A stretch of DNA of 30,669 nt from the NCBI GenBank assembly GCA_017383325.1, contig JAFNYG010000052.1:1-30669 (forward strand), read 5' to 3'. The first letter of the stretch is position 1; the number at the start of each line of letters is the position of its first letter. This document shows positions 24,189 through 30,669 of the stretch, in pieces. The position numbers were made by a program, and so were the translations under genes. Source of the DNA: Alphaproteobacteria bacterium. GTDB taxonomy: Bacteria > Pseudomonadota > Alphaproteobacteria > Rs-D84. Below the pieces are notes generated by a model. The model searched no databases, was not told the origin of the DNA, and worked only from the letters and a program-made list of their open reading frames with translations.

Positions 24189-25295
24189 TTAGTATCCGGA
24201 TACCAAACGTTCATACAGCTTTACCGTATCCTTGACCATTTTACGCGCGGTATAGCGTTCTTTATACCTGGCATAGGCCAAAATCCCCAATTTTGTTCTC
24301 AATGCCTTGTTTTCTATTATACGCACCATTTGATTGGCATAATCATCAACGTCCAGATTTCCATCCTTGTCACTTTTGACAATTAATGCCGCCCGCCCAA
24401 ACATTTCAACCAGCCCAACCGCATCGCTGCTGACAATTGGTAAATTATATGCCATCGCTTCAATTCCTGCGAATGAACAGGCCTCGGAAAACGATGCAAA
24501 CAATGCGGCATCTGCCATTTCATAATATCGCGAAATATCGTCCTGTTTTGTTAATAATCCGACATTTTTAATTGGCAACCCCGCAATTTCTTCGAACACC
24601 TTGTCATTTTTATCATGACCACCGATTACCATAATTTCTATATTATGCTTCTCTGCGACCTGTTTTATTGCCGGGATTATACGCTTTATACCCTTGTGCT
24701 GTGCCCAACCATTTGCAAAAATAAACCGGAACACCCCATCATCTAATTTTTTACTGGCTATTTTTGGCACAGAAATACCATTATAAATAACGGTATACGG
24801 CCTGCTACAATTTGTTCGTTTAACGAATTCGACCGCATCATCGCACACCAAAACGATATGATCCATATTAAAGAAAGAATTATTCATTGGCACGTTCGGA
24901 TTATAACCCGGCGCCCGATGTGGCAAACAATGCAGCATCCCGATTGTTTTGGCATAAAACCGTGACCGCAACATATACGCCAACACTTCATACCCCAGAC
25001 AATTTGATTTCACAATCAAATTTGACATTTTACTGATACGTGGGCTTAAATATGTCAGAACCGCATCAAACAACGTTGTTGACGGATATCCCCCAGGATG
25101 AAATACACTGACCTCTGCTTCGTTTTGCACGATACGAATATCCGAAATTTCTGGCGACCAATAAAAAATTATACGCAATACATTCACATGCGCTGGCAAT
25201 TCTGCCTGTAAAACATCCAAATAACGCCCAATGCCCGTCTGGAAACGGGCATCACGACCATCTATTTCTATAACATTTATAACTTTTTTTTTCAT
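24189..25295 (-). CDS. Glycosyltransferase family 4 (GT-B fold)
   Basis: 368-residue cytosolic enzyme transferring a sugar from a nucleotide donor. The N-terminal acceptor half opens with NVIEIDGRDARFQTGIGRYL, typical of GT4 mannosyl/rhamnosyl-type enzymes. The C-terminal donor half has FRFIFANGWAQHKGIKRIIP and the E-x7-E motif in FSEACSFAGIEAMAYNLPIV, then SSDAVGLVEMFG. Acceptor and sugar cannot be read from sequence. It begins 6 bases after the secreted Cys-rich gene at 25302 and has no promoter of its own, so the two are cotranscribed. Confidence 0.9.
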   Translation of the reverse strand: MKKKVINVIEIDGRDARFQTGIGRYLDVLQAELPAHVNVLRIIFYWSPEISDIRIVQNEAEVSVFHPGGYPSTTLFDAVLTYLSPRISKMSNLIVKSNCLGYEVLAYMLRSRFYAKTIGMLHCLPHRAPGYNPNVPMNNSFFNMDHIVLVCDDAVEFVKRTNCSRPYTVIYNGISVPKIASKKLDDGVFRFIFANGWAQHKGIKRIIPAIKQVAEKHNIEIMVIGGHDKNDKVFEEIAGLPIKNVGLLTKQDDISRYYEMADAALFASFSEACSFAGIEAMAYNLPIVSSDAVGLVEMFGRAALIVKSDKDGNLDVDDYANQMVRIIENKALRTKLGILAYARYKERYTARKMVKDTVKLYERLVSGY

Positions 25296-25301
25296 ACGCT
25301 A

Positions 25302-26381
25302 TCAAAAACTTCCCACGCATCCTGTCATTGTAAACGTTCCCGCGCCATCTGTAAAGCTTACATCCGCGGCACACTTATAACCAACCGAATACTTTTTCAA
25401 ATCATCATAAAATGTACCACTATACCCCGACAACGTTGTGTTCGTGCTGCTGGCATTTGGGCAACTGTTTGAACACACAGCCCATTCCGATCCAACCGGC
25501 GAACGCGAACTGCTCGTCGCCCCAATATAATCATATCTTGGTGTACCATACCCCAAAGCTGCCTCAAACGAATTACTATCAGCATAAGAATTATCAATTA
25601 GACTAGCCGTGGTCATAAATGCTGTCACCGTAATCTGCGCTGTACCTGTACCTGATACAGTGCTTGCATAATACCCATCCGCACACCCCGACATTGCGAC
25701 ATTAAACACCTCTACCGGGTACCGCAAATAAATATATCCATCTTCATCCTGATTATAAAACCTGCCCCAATCGGTTGCACCACTGGGATAGCCACCCCAA
25801 CTGCCGGTCGGCACCGAACCTGTACCTGCACCTGTACCTGCACCTGAACCTGCCGTTTCTTTGACCCCGGCCATCCATTGTTCCATGGTATAGTACCGCG
25901 CCGTTCCATACGTGCCACTGCCAGAACCATATCCCATATGCTGCAAATATTTTACCGGCGCACATAAACCCGTTGCATTACAAAAACACGCCCATGCACG
26001 ATTATTCCCATACCCCGGATTATTATACTGGCTTCCTAAACAATATTGATGCAGAACGGCTGCATATCCACTTTGAACATTTCCCCCCTGGGGGACGGTC
26101 TTATCTGTATATTCAACAACCATGGCTGAATCTATCATATTACTACAATTCAGTTGCTTTGCAGAATACCCCGGTTGTGATTTTCCCGAAATCATTGGAA
26201 TACATCCCCAATTCAAACTGGCACCGGTCGATTCCACTGCGACCTTTAAATTACTCAAATTAGGAACAACTGAGCCTTTTGTCGAAATTACCGTCGCACT
26301 TGTTGCCACCTTGTGTCCAAAAACCACCGCAGCAAACGACATAAATCCACCTAAAACCCTTATCAAGCCACGCATCTGCAT
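25302..26381 (-). CDS. Secreted cysteine-rich protein with Gly/Ser/Thr hexamer repeat
   Basis: 359 residues from the ATG at 26381 (AAGGGGG eight bases upstream; an earlier ATG at 26417 lacks a ribosome site). Signal peptide about residues 1-29 (RGLIRVLGGFMSFAAVVFGH..ATSA). Eleven mature cysteines, including WGCIPM, HQYCLGS, WACFCNATGLCAP, SGCADGYYA, CSNSC, KCAAD and a terminal TGCVGSF. Residues about 176-188 are a flexible Gly/Ala/Thr/Ser stretch coded by six ACCTGN hexamers. The motif CFCNATGLCA also occurs in the broken gene at 26517-27259, so these are paralogues. No known family recognised. First gene of a unit with the glycosyltransferase, making it a candidate for a glycosylated surface protein (inference). 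Confidence 0.82.
   Translation of the reverse strand: MQMRGLIRVLGGFMSFAAVVFGHKVATSATVISTKGSVVPNLSNLKVAVESTGASLNWGCIPMISGKSQPGYSAKQLNCSNMIDSAMVVEYTDKTVPQGGNVQSGYAAVLHQYCLGSQYNNPGYGNNRAWACFCNATGLCAPVKYLQHMGYGSGSGTYGTARYYTMEQWMAGVKETAGSGAGTGAGTGSVPTGSWGGYPSGATDWGRFYNQDEDGYIYLRYPVEVFNVAMSGCADGYYASTVSGTGTAQITVTAFMTTASLIDNSYADSNSFEAALGYGTPRYDYIGATSSSRSPVGSEWAVCSNSCPNASSTNTTLSGYSGTFYDDLKKYSVGYKCAADVSFTDGAGTFTMTGCVGSF
25817..25854. repeat. ACCTGN hexamer tandem repeat in the secreted protein gene
   Basis: Six copies of ACCTGN on the plus strand, most alternating ACCTGT and ACCTGC (so partly a 12-base repeat), coding for alternating Gly with Ser/Ala/Thr on the minus strand. Copy-number change would keep frame. 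Confidence 0.85.
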
Positions 26382-26437
26382 ACTAAAATCCCCCTTTCTG
26401 TTACGCGAAATACACATTCACGCACCTCACGCGGATG

Positions 26438-26466
26438 ATTATAGTATTAAAACAAATAAAAGACAA
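26438..26466 (-). promoter_or_regulatory. Promoter of the secreted protein-glycosyltransferase unit
   Basis: Minus-strand TTGTCT (26466-26461), 17-base spacer, TATAAT (26443-26438). Leader about 50 bases with a GCGTGA direct repeat. Confidence 0.72.
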
Positions 26467-26516
26467 TCAAAAAAAAATCTGCCCCCGCACTTTTTTGCTT
26501 TTACCCACCAACCCTG

Positions 26517-27259
26517 CTACAGACCATAGTCACATCCCGTCAGAACAAAATCCCCAGAATCATCACCATAATACAAATTTGCCTTGCATGCGAATCCACT
26601 GGTATAATTATCACTCCGCGAATACGTTGTCCCCGATATCGACGGAATTGTCACCGCACCACCACCCGGGGCCCAATAGTTATCTGCACACCCAATCCAT
26701 TTAACAGCAATTTTTTCTGCAGGATACCCCAATTTATGTACCACGTCCTTATTGTCCGCCCCACTCAAAAAGTTCCCCCAGCCCGTGGTTCCATCGAATA
26801 ATACGTACCATTCACATATGAATAATACCCACCATTACCCGAACCAGACTCATATGACTCAAATCCATTGCCACTTAAATAACTCGTCGACGCACACAAT
26901 CCTGTCGCATTACAAAAACACATCCACGAACCATAATACAGCGTATTATTACCATTACTTTCACGGGGTCCACAACTGTTATGATTGCCATCAGAGTTAA
27001 CATATTCATAAAAAGAGCTTATGTCGCTGGTCACCGTAACCCCAGTTTGGGTATCAGATACATCATGTTTACATTTAAAATCACCATTTTCACCATTCAC
27101 CAATGGGATACACGCTCAATCCGCCGCCCCACGCGATTCCACCTTCAACAGCACATGTTGATCTGTTGATATATACGCATGCGCATTATGCCCACCAAAC
27201 ACAAACGACATCACCGAAACAATTCCGCCAATAAATCTGATAAATATACGATTAAACAT
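26517..27259 (-). pseudogene. Broken paralogue of the 25302 secreted protein
   Basis: Three frame pieces align in order to the intact neighbour. Piece 1 runs from ATG 27259 (signal peptide FNRIFIRFIGGIVSVMSFVF) to a TGA at 27116-27118. Piece 2 continues in the same frame (ACIPLVNGENGDFKC, MCFCNATGLCASTSYL, GTYYSME) and stops at 26765. Piece 3 is in another frame and corresponds to WGNFLSGADNKD, then KWIGCADNYWA, ending CDYGL at 26517. The TGA falls where the intact copy has Trp (NWGCIP). The frame change comes with loss of the Gly-rich middle seen in the intact copy. GGAGG-like ribosome site before 27259. Most likely a decayed duplicate. Confidence 0.8.
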
Positions 27260-27356
27260 TCCTGCCCTCCACTTATACAGCGCAAAAAACCATAAATAAT
27301 TCACGCATCCACGTATTGCCAAAATATTTTACACCCCCCGCAAAAAAACAATAATA

Positions 27357-27391
27357 AAATAAAAAAAACAAGGGCCCGCGTGCGGACCCTT
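27357..27391 (-). terminator. Terminator after the 48-residue ORF
   Basis: Stem of 10 pairs (27370-27379 with 27382-27391, one G-U in the RNA) followed on the minus strand by TGTTTTTTTT. It ends 10 bases past the stop at 27401. Confidence 0.88.
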
Positions 27392-27400
27392 AAAAGAAAA

Positions 27401-27547
27401 CTACATTCCGTTGCCATCATTTTCCGACGCGTCCAAGAAAACATCACGCATACGAAATTCTTTCATAATATCAACTTTTGCGGCAACGCTTCGTCCCTGC
27501 CTCAGGGTTTGTGCTGCAATGTTAAACTTTTTTATCATATCAGTCAT
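27401..27547 (-). CDS. Small 48-residue protein, unrecognised
   Basis: Starts MTDMIKKFNIAAQTLRQGRS and ends DASENDGNGM; 48 residues, mixed charge, no signal or membrane segment. It likely forms a helix from about residue 5 to 36 and an acidic tail. It has a full gene architecture: -35/-10 at 27587-27615, AGAGG nine bases before the ATG, and a strong intrinsic terminator right after the stop. That is better support than length alone would give. It could be a small regulator or a secreted-system accessory; nothing in the sequence decides. Confidence 0.7.
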   Translation of the reverse strand: MTDMIKKFNIAAQTLRQGRSVAAKVDIMKEFRMRDVFLDASENDGNGM

Positions 27548-27586
27548 TTCAAATGCCTCTTATAAAACATCTCTCTGACGCCAGCC

Positions 27587-27615
27587 AACATACACTACAA
27601 AAAACTTTTTGTCAA
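27587..27615 (-). promoter_or_regulatory. Promoter of the 48-residue ORF
   Basis: Minus-strand TTGACA (27615-27610), 17-base spacer, TATGTT (27592-27587). Confidence 0.68.
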
Positions 27616-27634
27616 GTATTATTGCAACATATAT

Positions 27635-29290
27635 TTACTGTTCGCACCCATATTCACCACATTCGCCTGCGGAATACTCTTCGACCTCTATGGCCATTGG
27701 CACCGGCTGTTGCGGTTCTGTATAGTGAACTTCTTTGACCACACGCACACGACGATTCGCTGCATTTGGTGTATTATCTGGGGTTGGCACCGCCAAATCT
27801 TCTTCGCCGGCAGATACCGCGACAATCTGACTGGCCGGGATACCATATTTAATCAGTAATTTCTGTACTGCTTCGGCACGGCGACCACCCAACGCATAAT
27901 TATATGCCTGGGTTCCCGATGTATCCGTATGCCCAACCACAGAAACCCTGATATTCTTGTTTTCCTGGGTTGCATCAACCAACTGTTTAATCAGTTCTTG
28001 GTATTCAGGCTTAATCGTCGCCTTGTTAAAATCGAATCGGATTTCAAAAACTTCTTCCATCACGTGCTGGGTCGGTTCCAGTGGTATTTGCTGAACCTTT
28101 ATCATTGTTTTTTCACCCTGGGCCGCCTGAATTTGATCCAGACGCGCATTGATTGCCGCCAATTCAGCACGCATTGCCATCATCATATTAATAAATTCTT
28201 CACGCGAAACCAATTCATCGCCAATGGCTGGTATCGCTTGGCATTCCTGGCATTCTGGGCATGTTGGACACGCCGCACATGCCGGGCACTGGGGTGTGGA
28301 CTGTTCTTTCTCGGTAACGAATACCGCAACTGATGGCGCATCTTTACAATCCGCATCACCATTATTGCATGCATGTTCATGCGCTGCACAGTCTGTGCTG
28401 CCCGCGGGGCAATCAACCGCCATCAAACGATTTCCACTATTGCGAACACTGTTATCATTTGCACTTTTTGTGACGGTTTTGTCCCCACCATAAATATTCT
28501 GATTGAACACTACAGGCTGTACCGGCACTGGATTTATCAAATGTTCAGGGACATTAACGTTATTCACAATAATAACCCCTTCGCGCGCCTGTCCGGCCCC
28601 GCGCATTGCGTTCATATTACGCGTATCTGCATAATATACGCCGGCTGTACGTTCGTCACCATTTTCAACCATAACCGTTGTTTCTTCTGAAACAGTGGTA
28701 ACAACAGGTGACTTTTTAACTATTTTGCCACCACGACAATCACGCAGTGCAGTTAACGCCTTGCTAAATCTTTCTTTACACTGATTTGCTGTTGCGATTT
28801 GTCCACTGGCAGATGCTGACAACCAACAATCAAATTTTGCCTGCACCTCTGCCGCCAGTTCTGGGTTTGTATACGACGCATCATTTTTCAACTGATCCAT
28901 CAAATCATTGTATGCAGTATACAATTCGAATGCCTCTTGTTCATTCTCAACCGGCCAATTTTCCAAAGATTCTGGGAACGGCACTTCGCCACTGAATGCG
29001 GCCACCGCCTTATTTGCAAACAATTCCCCCATATCCGCATACCCACTGGTACGGGCATTATATATTGCATATGAACGATAATTCATCGCCAACTGATTCA
29101 AAAAAGAATCCTTATGCGGCGCGGAATAAACATCCAAAGATTCAACATAATCAACCGTTGGCGTCGATGCCACACCAGTATATTCCATTACATCTGCGCC
29201 TGAACGTGCACATGCAGTCAATGCCACAACACCCGTCAAAACCAACATACGTGAAATCACCCATGTCGCAACACTTGATTTATATTTCAT
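27635..29290 (-). CDS. OmpA-family lipoprotein with a six-fold CXX run
   Basis: 551 residues from the ATG at 29290 (AAGGGA upstream; longer frame to 29338 lies over the promoter). Lipoprotein signal with LTAC, lipidated Cys27. Residues about 30-180 are helical with few cysteines. Residues about 200-310 are low complexity with VTTVSEETTVMVENGD and NNVNVPEHLINPVPVQPVVF. Residues 335-350 read CPACAACPTCPECQEC, a Cys every third residue. A short coiled-coil-like helix follows (EEFINMMMAMRAELAAINAR). Residues about 415-530 are an OmpA/Pal peptidoglycan-binding domain: FDFNKATIKPEYQELI, VVGHTDTSGTQAYNYALGGR, RRAEAVQKLLIKYGI, ANRRVRVV. It probably tethers the outer membrane to peptidoglycan. Confidence 0.9.
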   Translation of the reverse strand: MKYKSSVATWVISRMLVLTGVVALTACARSGADVMEYTGVASTPTVDYVESLDVYSAPHKDSFLNQLAMNYRSYAIYNARTSGYADMGELFANKAVAAFSGEVPFPESLENWPVENEQEAFELYTAYNDLMDQLKNDASYTNPELAAEVQAKFDCWLSASASGQIATANQCKERFSKALTALRDCRGGKIVKKSPVVTTVSEETTVMVENGDERTAGVYYADTRNMNAMRGAGQAREGVIIVNNVNVPEHLINPVPVQPVVFNQNIYGGDKTVTKSANDNSVRNSGNRLMAVDCPAGSTDCAAHEHACNNGDADCKDAPSVAVFVTEKEQSTPQCPACAACPTCPECQECQAIPAIGDELVSREEFINMMMAMRAELAAINARLDQIQAAQGEKTMIKVQQIPLEPTQHVMEEVFEIRFDFNKATIKPEYQELIKQLVDATQENKNIRVSVVGHTDTSGTQAYNYALGGRRAEAVQKLLIKYGIPASQIVAVSAGEEDLAVPTPDNTPNAANRRVRVVKEVHYTEPQQPVPMAIEVEEYSAGECGEYGCEQ

Positions 29291-29317
29291 GCTTATTCCC
29301 TTCTTTCTATCCCCCAT

Positions 29318-29346
29318 ATTATACGATTTTTCAGTCATTTAGTAAA
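29318..29346 (-). promoter_or_regulatory. Promoter of the OmpA-family gene
   Basis: Minus-strand TTTACT (29346-29341), 17-base spacer, TATAAT (29323-29318); leader about 20 bases. Confidence 0.66.
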
Positions 29347-29381
29347 GCAGAAAAACACACATCAATTTTTTACCCCAGACA

Positions 29382-29411
29382 CATAAAAAAGTCCCGCTGA
29401 CGCAGGACTTC
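29382..29411 (-). terminator. Terminator after the outer-membrane barrel gene
   Basis: Stem AAGTCC.GC/GC.GGACTT (29389-29397 with 29402-29410, central G-U in the minus-strand RNA) followed by TTTTTTATG on the minus strand, 24 bases after the stop at 29435. Confidence 0.85.
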
Positions 29412-29434
29412 AAGACAAGAAAGGAACTGGTTTT

Positions 29435-30304
29435 CTATATCAATCCAAATGACGTGATATAGTTGAAAGAAATCCCCATGATAAAGTTGCTGCCATAGAC
29501 ATCAACCCCACGGGCGCGGGCACGACGATACTGCACATATGGCCCCATCGTCAAATCACCCCACAAATTTGTATCCATACGAAGAACCGCACTCAAATCG
29601 CGTTCCAAATCCGTACCTATAAACTCAGAGTAACTTAAATATTCACGATAATATCCATTAGATGACAACCTTACGCCATCACGAATTTCATATTCCAAAC
29701 GCCACCCAAACTCCGCAGCAGTCTTGCTGACTTGATAATCAGAATACGTAAAATCATATTCATATACGCCTGTCAGATACAAACTCTTTACAACAATATT
29801 GTCAAACAGCGAAATACCCGCACTTGCGCGCACCAAATTCTGACGCGGCGTATCACCCGACGTTTTAAATTCAGTATCATATGCCCCACGAACGGTTGGC
29901 CCCAACTTAAATCCCGAAAACTCCCAGCACGCATACGACAAATCACTGGACAACAAAATATCATCTGCGTTTTCACTGACCGTTGCCGGTTCATCGTACG
30001 GCTTAATCTTTGTCTCGCCATATTCCATAAACAACGAATTATCCCACTGAAAACGATTTTTGCTATACTCTAATGCAGTATCAAAAACACCCTTAATAAA
30101 ATCCTGGCTGTCCGCCTTTAACGCAGAAATTGGCGAATTCTGATACTCTGCTGCATTTTTTACGTCTGTACGCGACCATTCCAGCCCAATCCGTCGCACT
30201 GCCAATGTCAAACTGCCCTTATCCGTGGCAACAACATCATCTGCCAACGACAATCCCGGCACAAACATCAATAACAAAAACCAAGAACCCCTTCTCAACA
30301 TCAT
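29435..30304 (-). CDS. Predicted outer-membrane beta-barrel protein
   Basis: 289 residues. Signal peptide MMLRRGSWFLLLMFVPGLSLA, then a barrel-like sequence of alternating polar and aromatic strands: RFQWDNSLFMEYGETKI, ILLSSDLSYACWEFSGFKLG, SLYLTGVYEYDFTYSDYQVS, FGWRLEYEIRDGVRLSSNGY, and LTMGPYVQYRRARARG. It ends NYITSFGLI, so the last residue is not the usual F/W. One mature cysteine. Two adjacent ATGs (30304 and 30301) share the AGGGG site; 30301 gives the better spacing. No named family recognised; porin-like or structural. Confidence 0.8.
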   Translation of the reverse strand: MMLRRGSWFLLLMFVPGLSLADDVVATDKGSLTLAVRRIGLEWSRTDVKNAAEYQNSPISALKADSQDFIKGVFDTALEYSKNRFQWDNSLFMEYGETKIKPYDEPATVSENADDILLSSDLSYACWEFSGFKLGPTVRGAYDTEFKTSGDTPRQNLVRASAGISLFDNIVVKSLYLTGVYEYDFTYSDYQVSKTAAEFGWRLEYEIRDGVRLSSNGYYREYLSYSEFIGTDLERDLSAVLRMDTNLWGDLTMGPYVQYRRARARGVDVYGSNFIMGISFNYITSFGLI

Positions 30305-30328
30305 CCCCTTTCTTCATCCACATGACTT

Positions 30329-30356
30329 AACATACCTTAAAAAAACGCAAAGTCAA
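30329..30356 (-). promoter_or_regulatory. Promoter of the outer-membrane barrel gene
   Basis: Minus-strand TTGACT (30356-30351), 16-base spacer, TATGTT (30334-30329). Confidence 0.62.
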
Positions 30357-30367
30357 GGATACGAATT

Positions 30368-30669
30368 CTATTTCCAAATCGTTATTCCACCGTCACTATT
30401 TTCATATCGCCAGCCCGCCGCACGCACATCGCCCACAAACCTATCTCGCCCAGATACCGGCAATTCAAACATCGCTGTATCGCGTGTCATTGATCGCAAA
30501 ACCGTATCAAATTTACCATCACGCAATATCTGATTCAGCTGAATCCAATTCGCCATCGCATCAGACATTTTGACTGAAACCACAACAAAATCCCCCACCC
30601 CATCTTCTGGCAGCGAATTTTTAACCCCCCCAGCGTCCAGCCACCCCCGCACTGCATCCACATCCAACA
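30368..30669 (-). CDS. C-terminal end of an unknown protein (N-terminus outside the window)
   Basis: The frame is open to the window edge, giving about 100 C-terminal residues: LDVDAVRGWLDAGGVKNSLP, GDFVVVSVKMSDAMANWIQL, MFELPVSGRDRFVGDV, ending GGITIWK. It looks like an alpha/beta domain with regularly spaced short strands. Not recognised. Only 60 bases separate it from the barrel gene, which has its own promoter but no terminator before it. Confidence 0.65.
   Translation of the reverse strand, partial: LDVDAVRGWLDAGGVKNSLPEDGVGDFVVVSVKMSDAMANWIQLNQILRDGKFDTVLRSMTRDTAMFELPVSGRDRFVGDVRAAGWRYENSDGGITIWK

Noticed and set aside
27116..27118. TGA read as Trp (recoded genetic code) in the 26517-27259 gene
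   Set aside because: The TGA aligns with a Trp in the intact copy, but TGA ends several genes here (12440, 9344, 25302), and the same gene has an independent frame break, so decay is simpler.

Overview
The window looks like a piece of a host-associated (probably gut) alphaproteobacterial chromosome of moderately low GC. This is inferred from a fabH-ihfA pair, an rplM-rpsI operon, Rho, BamD, MurJ and MsbA-like envelope genes with Gram-negative logic, encoded CCA on every tRNA, and a large share of coding capacity given to secreted and outer-membrane proteins. No rRNA, phage, IS element or CRISPR array is visible. Taxonomy below class level is inference.

Layout. Positions 1-2288 (minus) hold rho, cut by the window edge, then rplM-rpsI. 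Positions 2459-7699 (minus) are one 1746-residue type V autotransporter. Positions 7809-9336 (plus) are eno and a small membrane protein. Positions 9344-11890 (minus) encode an 848-residue secreted protein with about 30 cysteines. Positions 12008-12421 are a plus-strand tRNA cluster (Leu-CAG, Ala-CGC, Leu-TAA, Val-CAC), followed by a small metal-transporter-like membrane protein and tRNA-Arg(CCT) on the minus strand. Positions 13040-14284 (plus) are fabH-ihfA. Positions 14311-17518 are cell-envelope genes: an RlpA-like lipoprotein and murJ (minus) and bamD (plus). Positions 17539-20347 (minus) are a tight three-gene operon of unrecognised function with a secreted L,D-transpeptidase-like (DUF2778/Tlde1-like) protein in the middle. 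Positions 20438-23659 (minus) are a DUF1015 protein and an MsbA-type ABC exporter. Positions 23797-24155 (plus) are tRNA-Ala(TGC) and rpsU. Positions 24189-27259 (minus) hold a glycosyltransferase, a secreted Cys-rich protein and a broken paralogue of the latter. Positions 27401-30669 (minus) hold a 48-residue small ORF, an OmpA-family lipoprotein with a six-fold CXX run, an outer-membrane barrel protein and the C-terminal end of an unknown protein.

How it fits together. Most recognisable genes serve envelope biogenesis: lipid II flipping (MurJ), septal peptidoglycan binding (RlpA-like), outer-membrane protein assembly (BamD), lipid A or lipid export (MsbA-like), fatty-acid initiation (FabH), surface display (autotransporter) and outer-membrane structure (OmpA-like, barrel). 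Promoters are unusually readable as sigma70-type TTGACA-17-TATAAT, and two divergent gene pairs appear to share promoter hexamers. No gap without a gene exceeds about 150 bases. The least explained parts are the 17.5-20.3 kb operon, the Cys-rich secreted proteins, and the small ORF at 27.4 kb.
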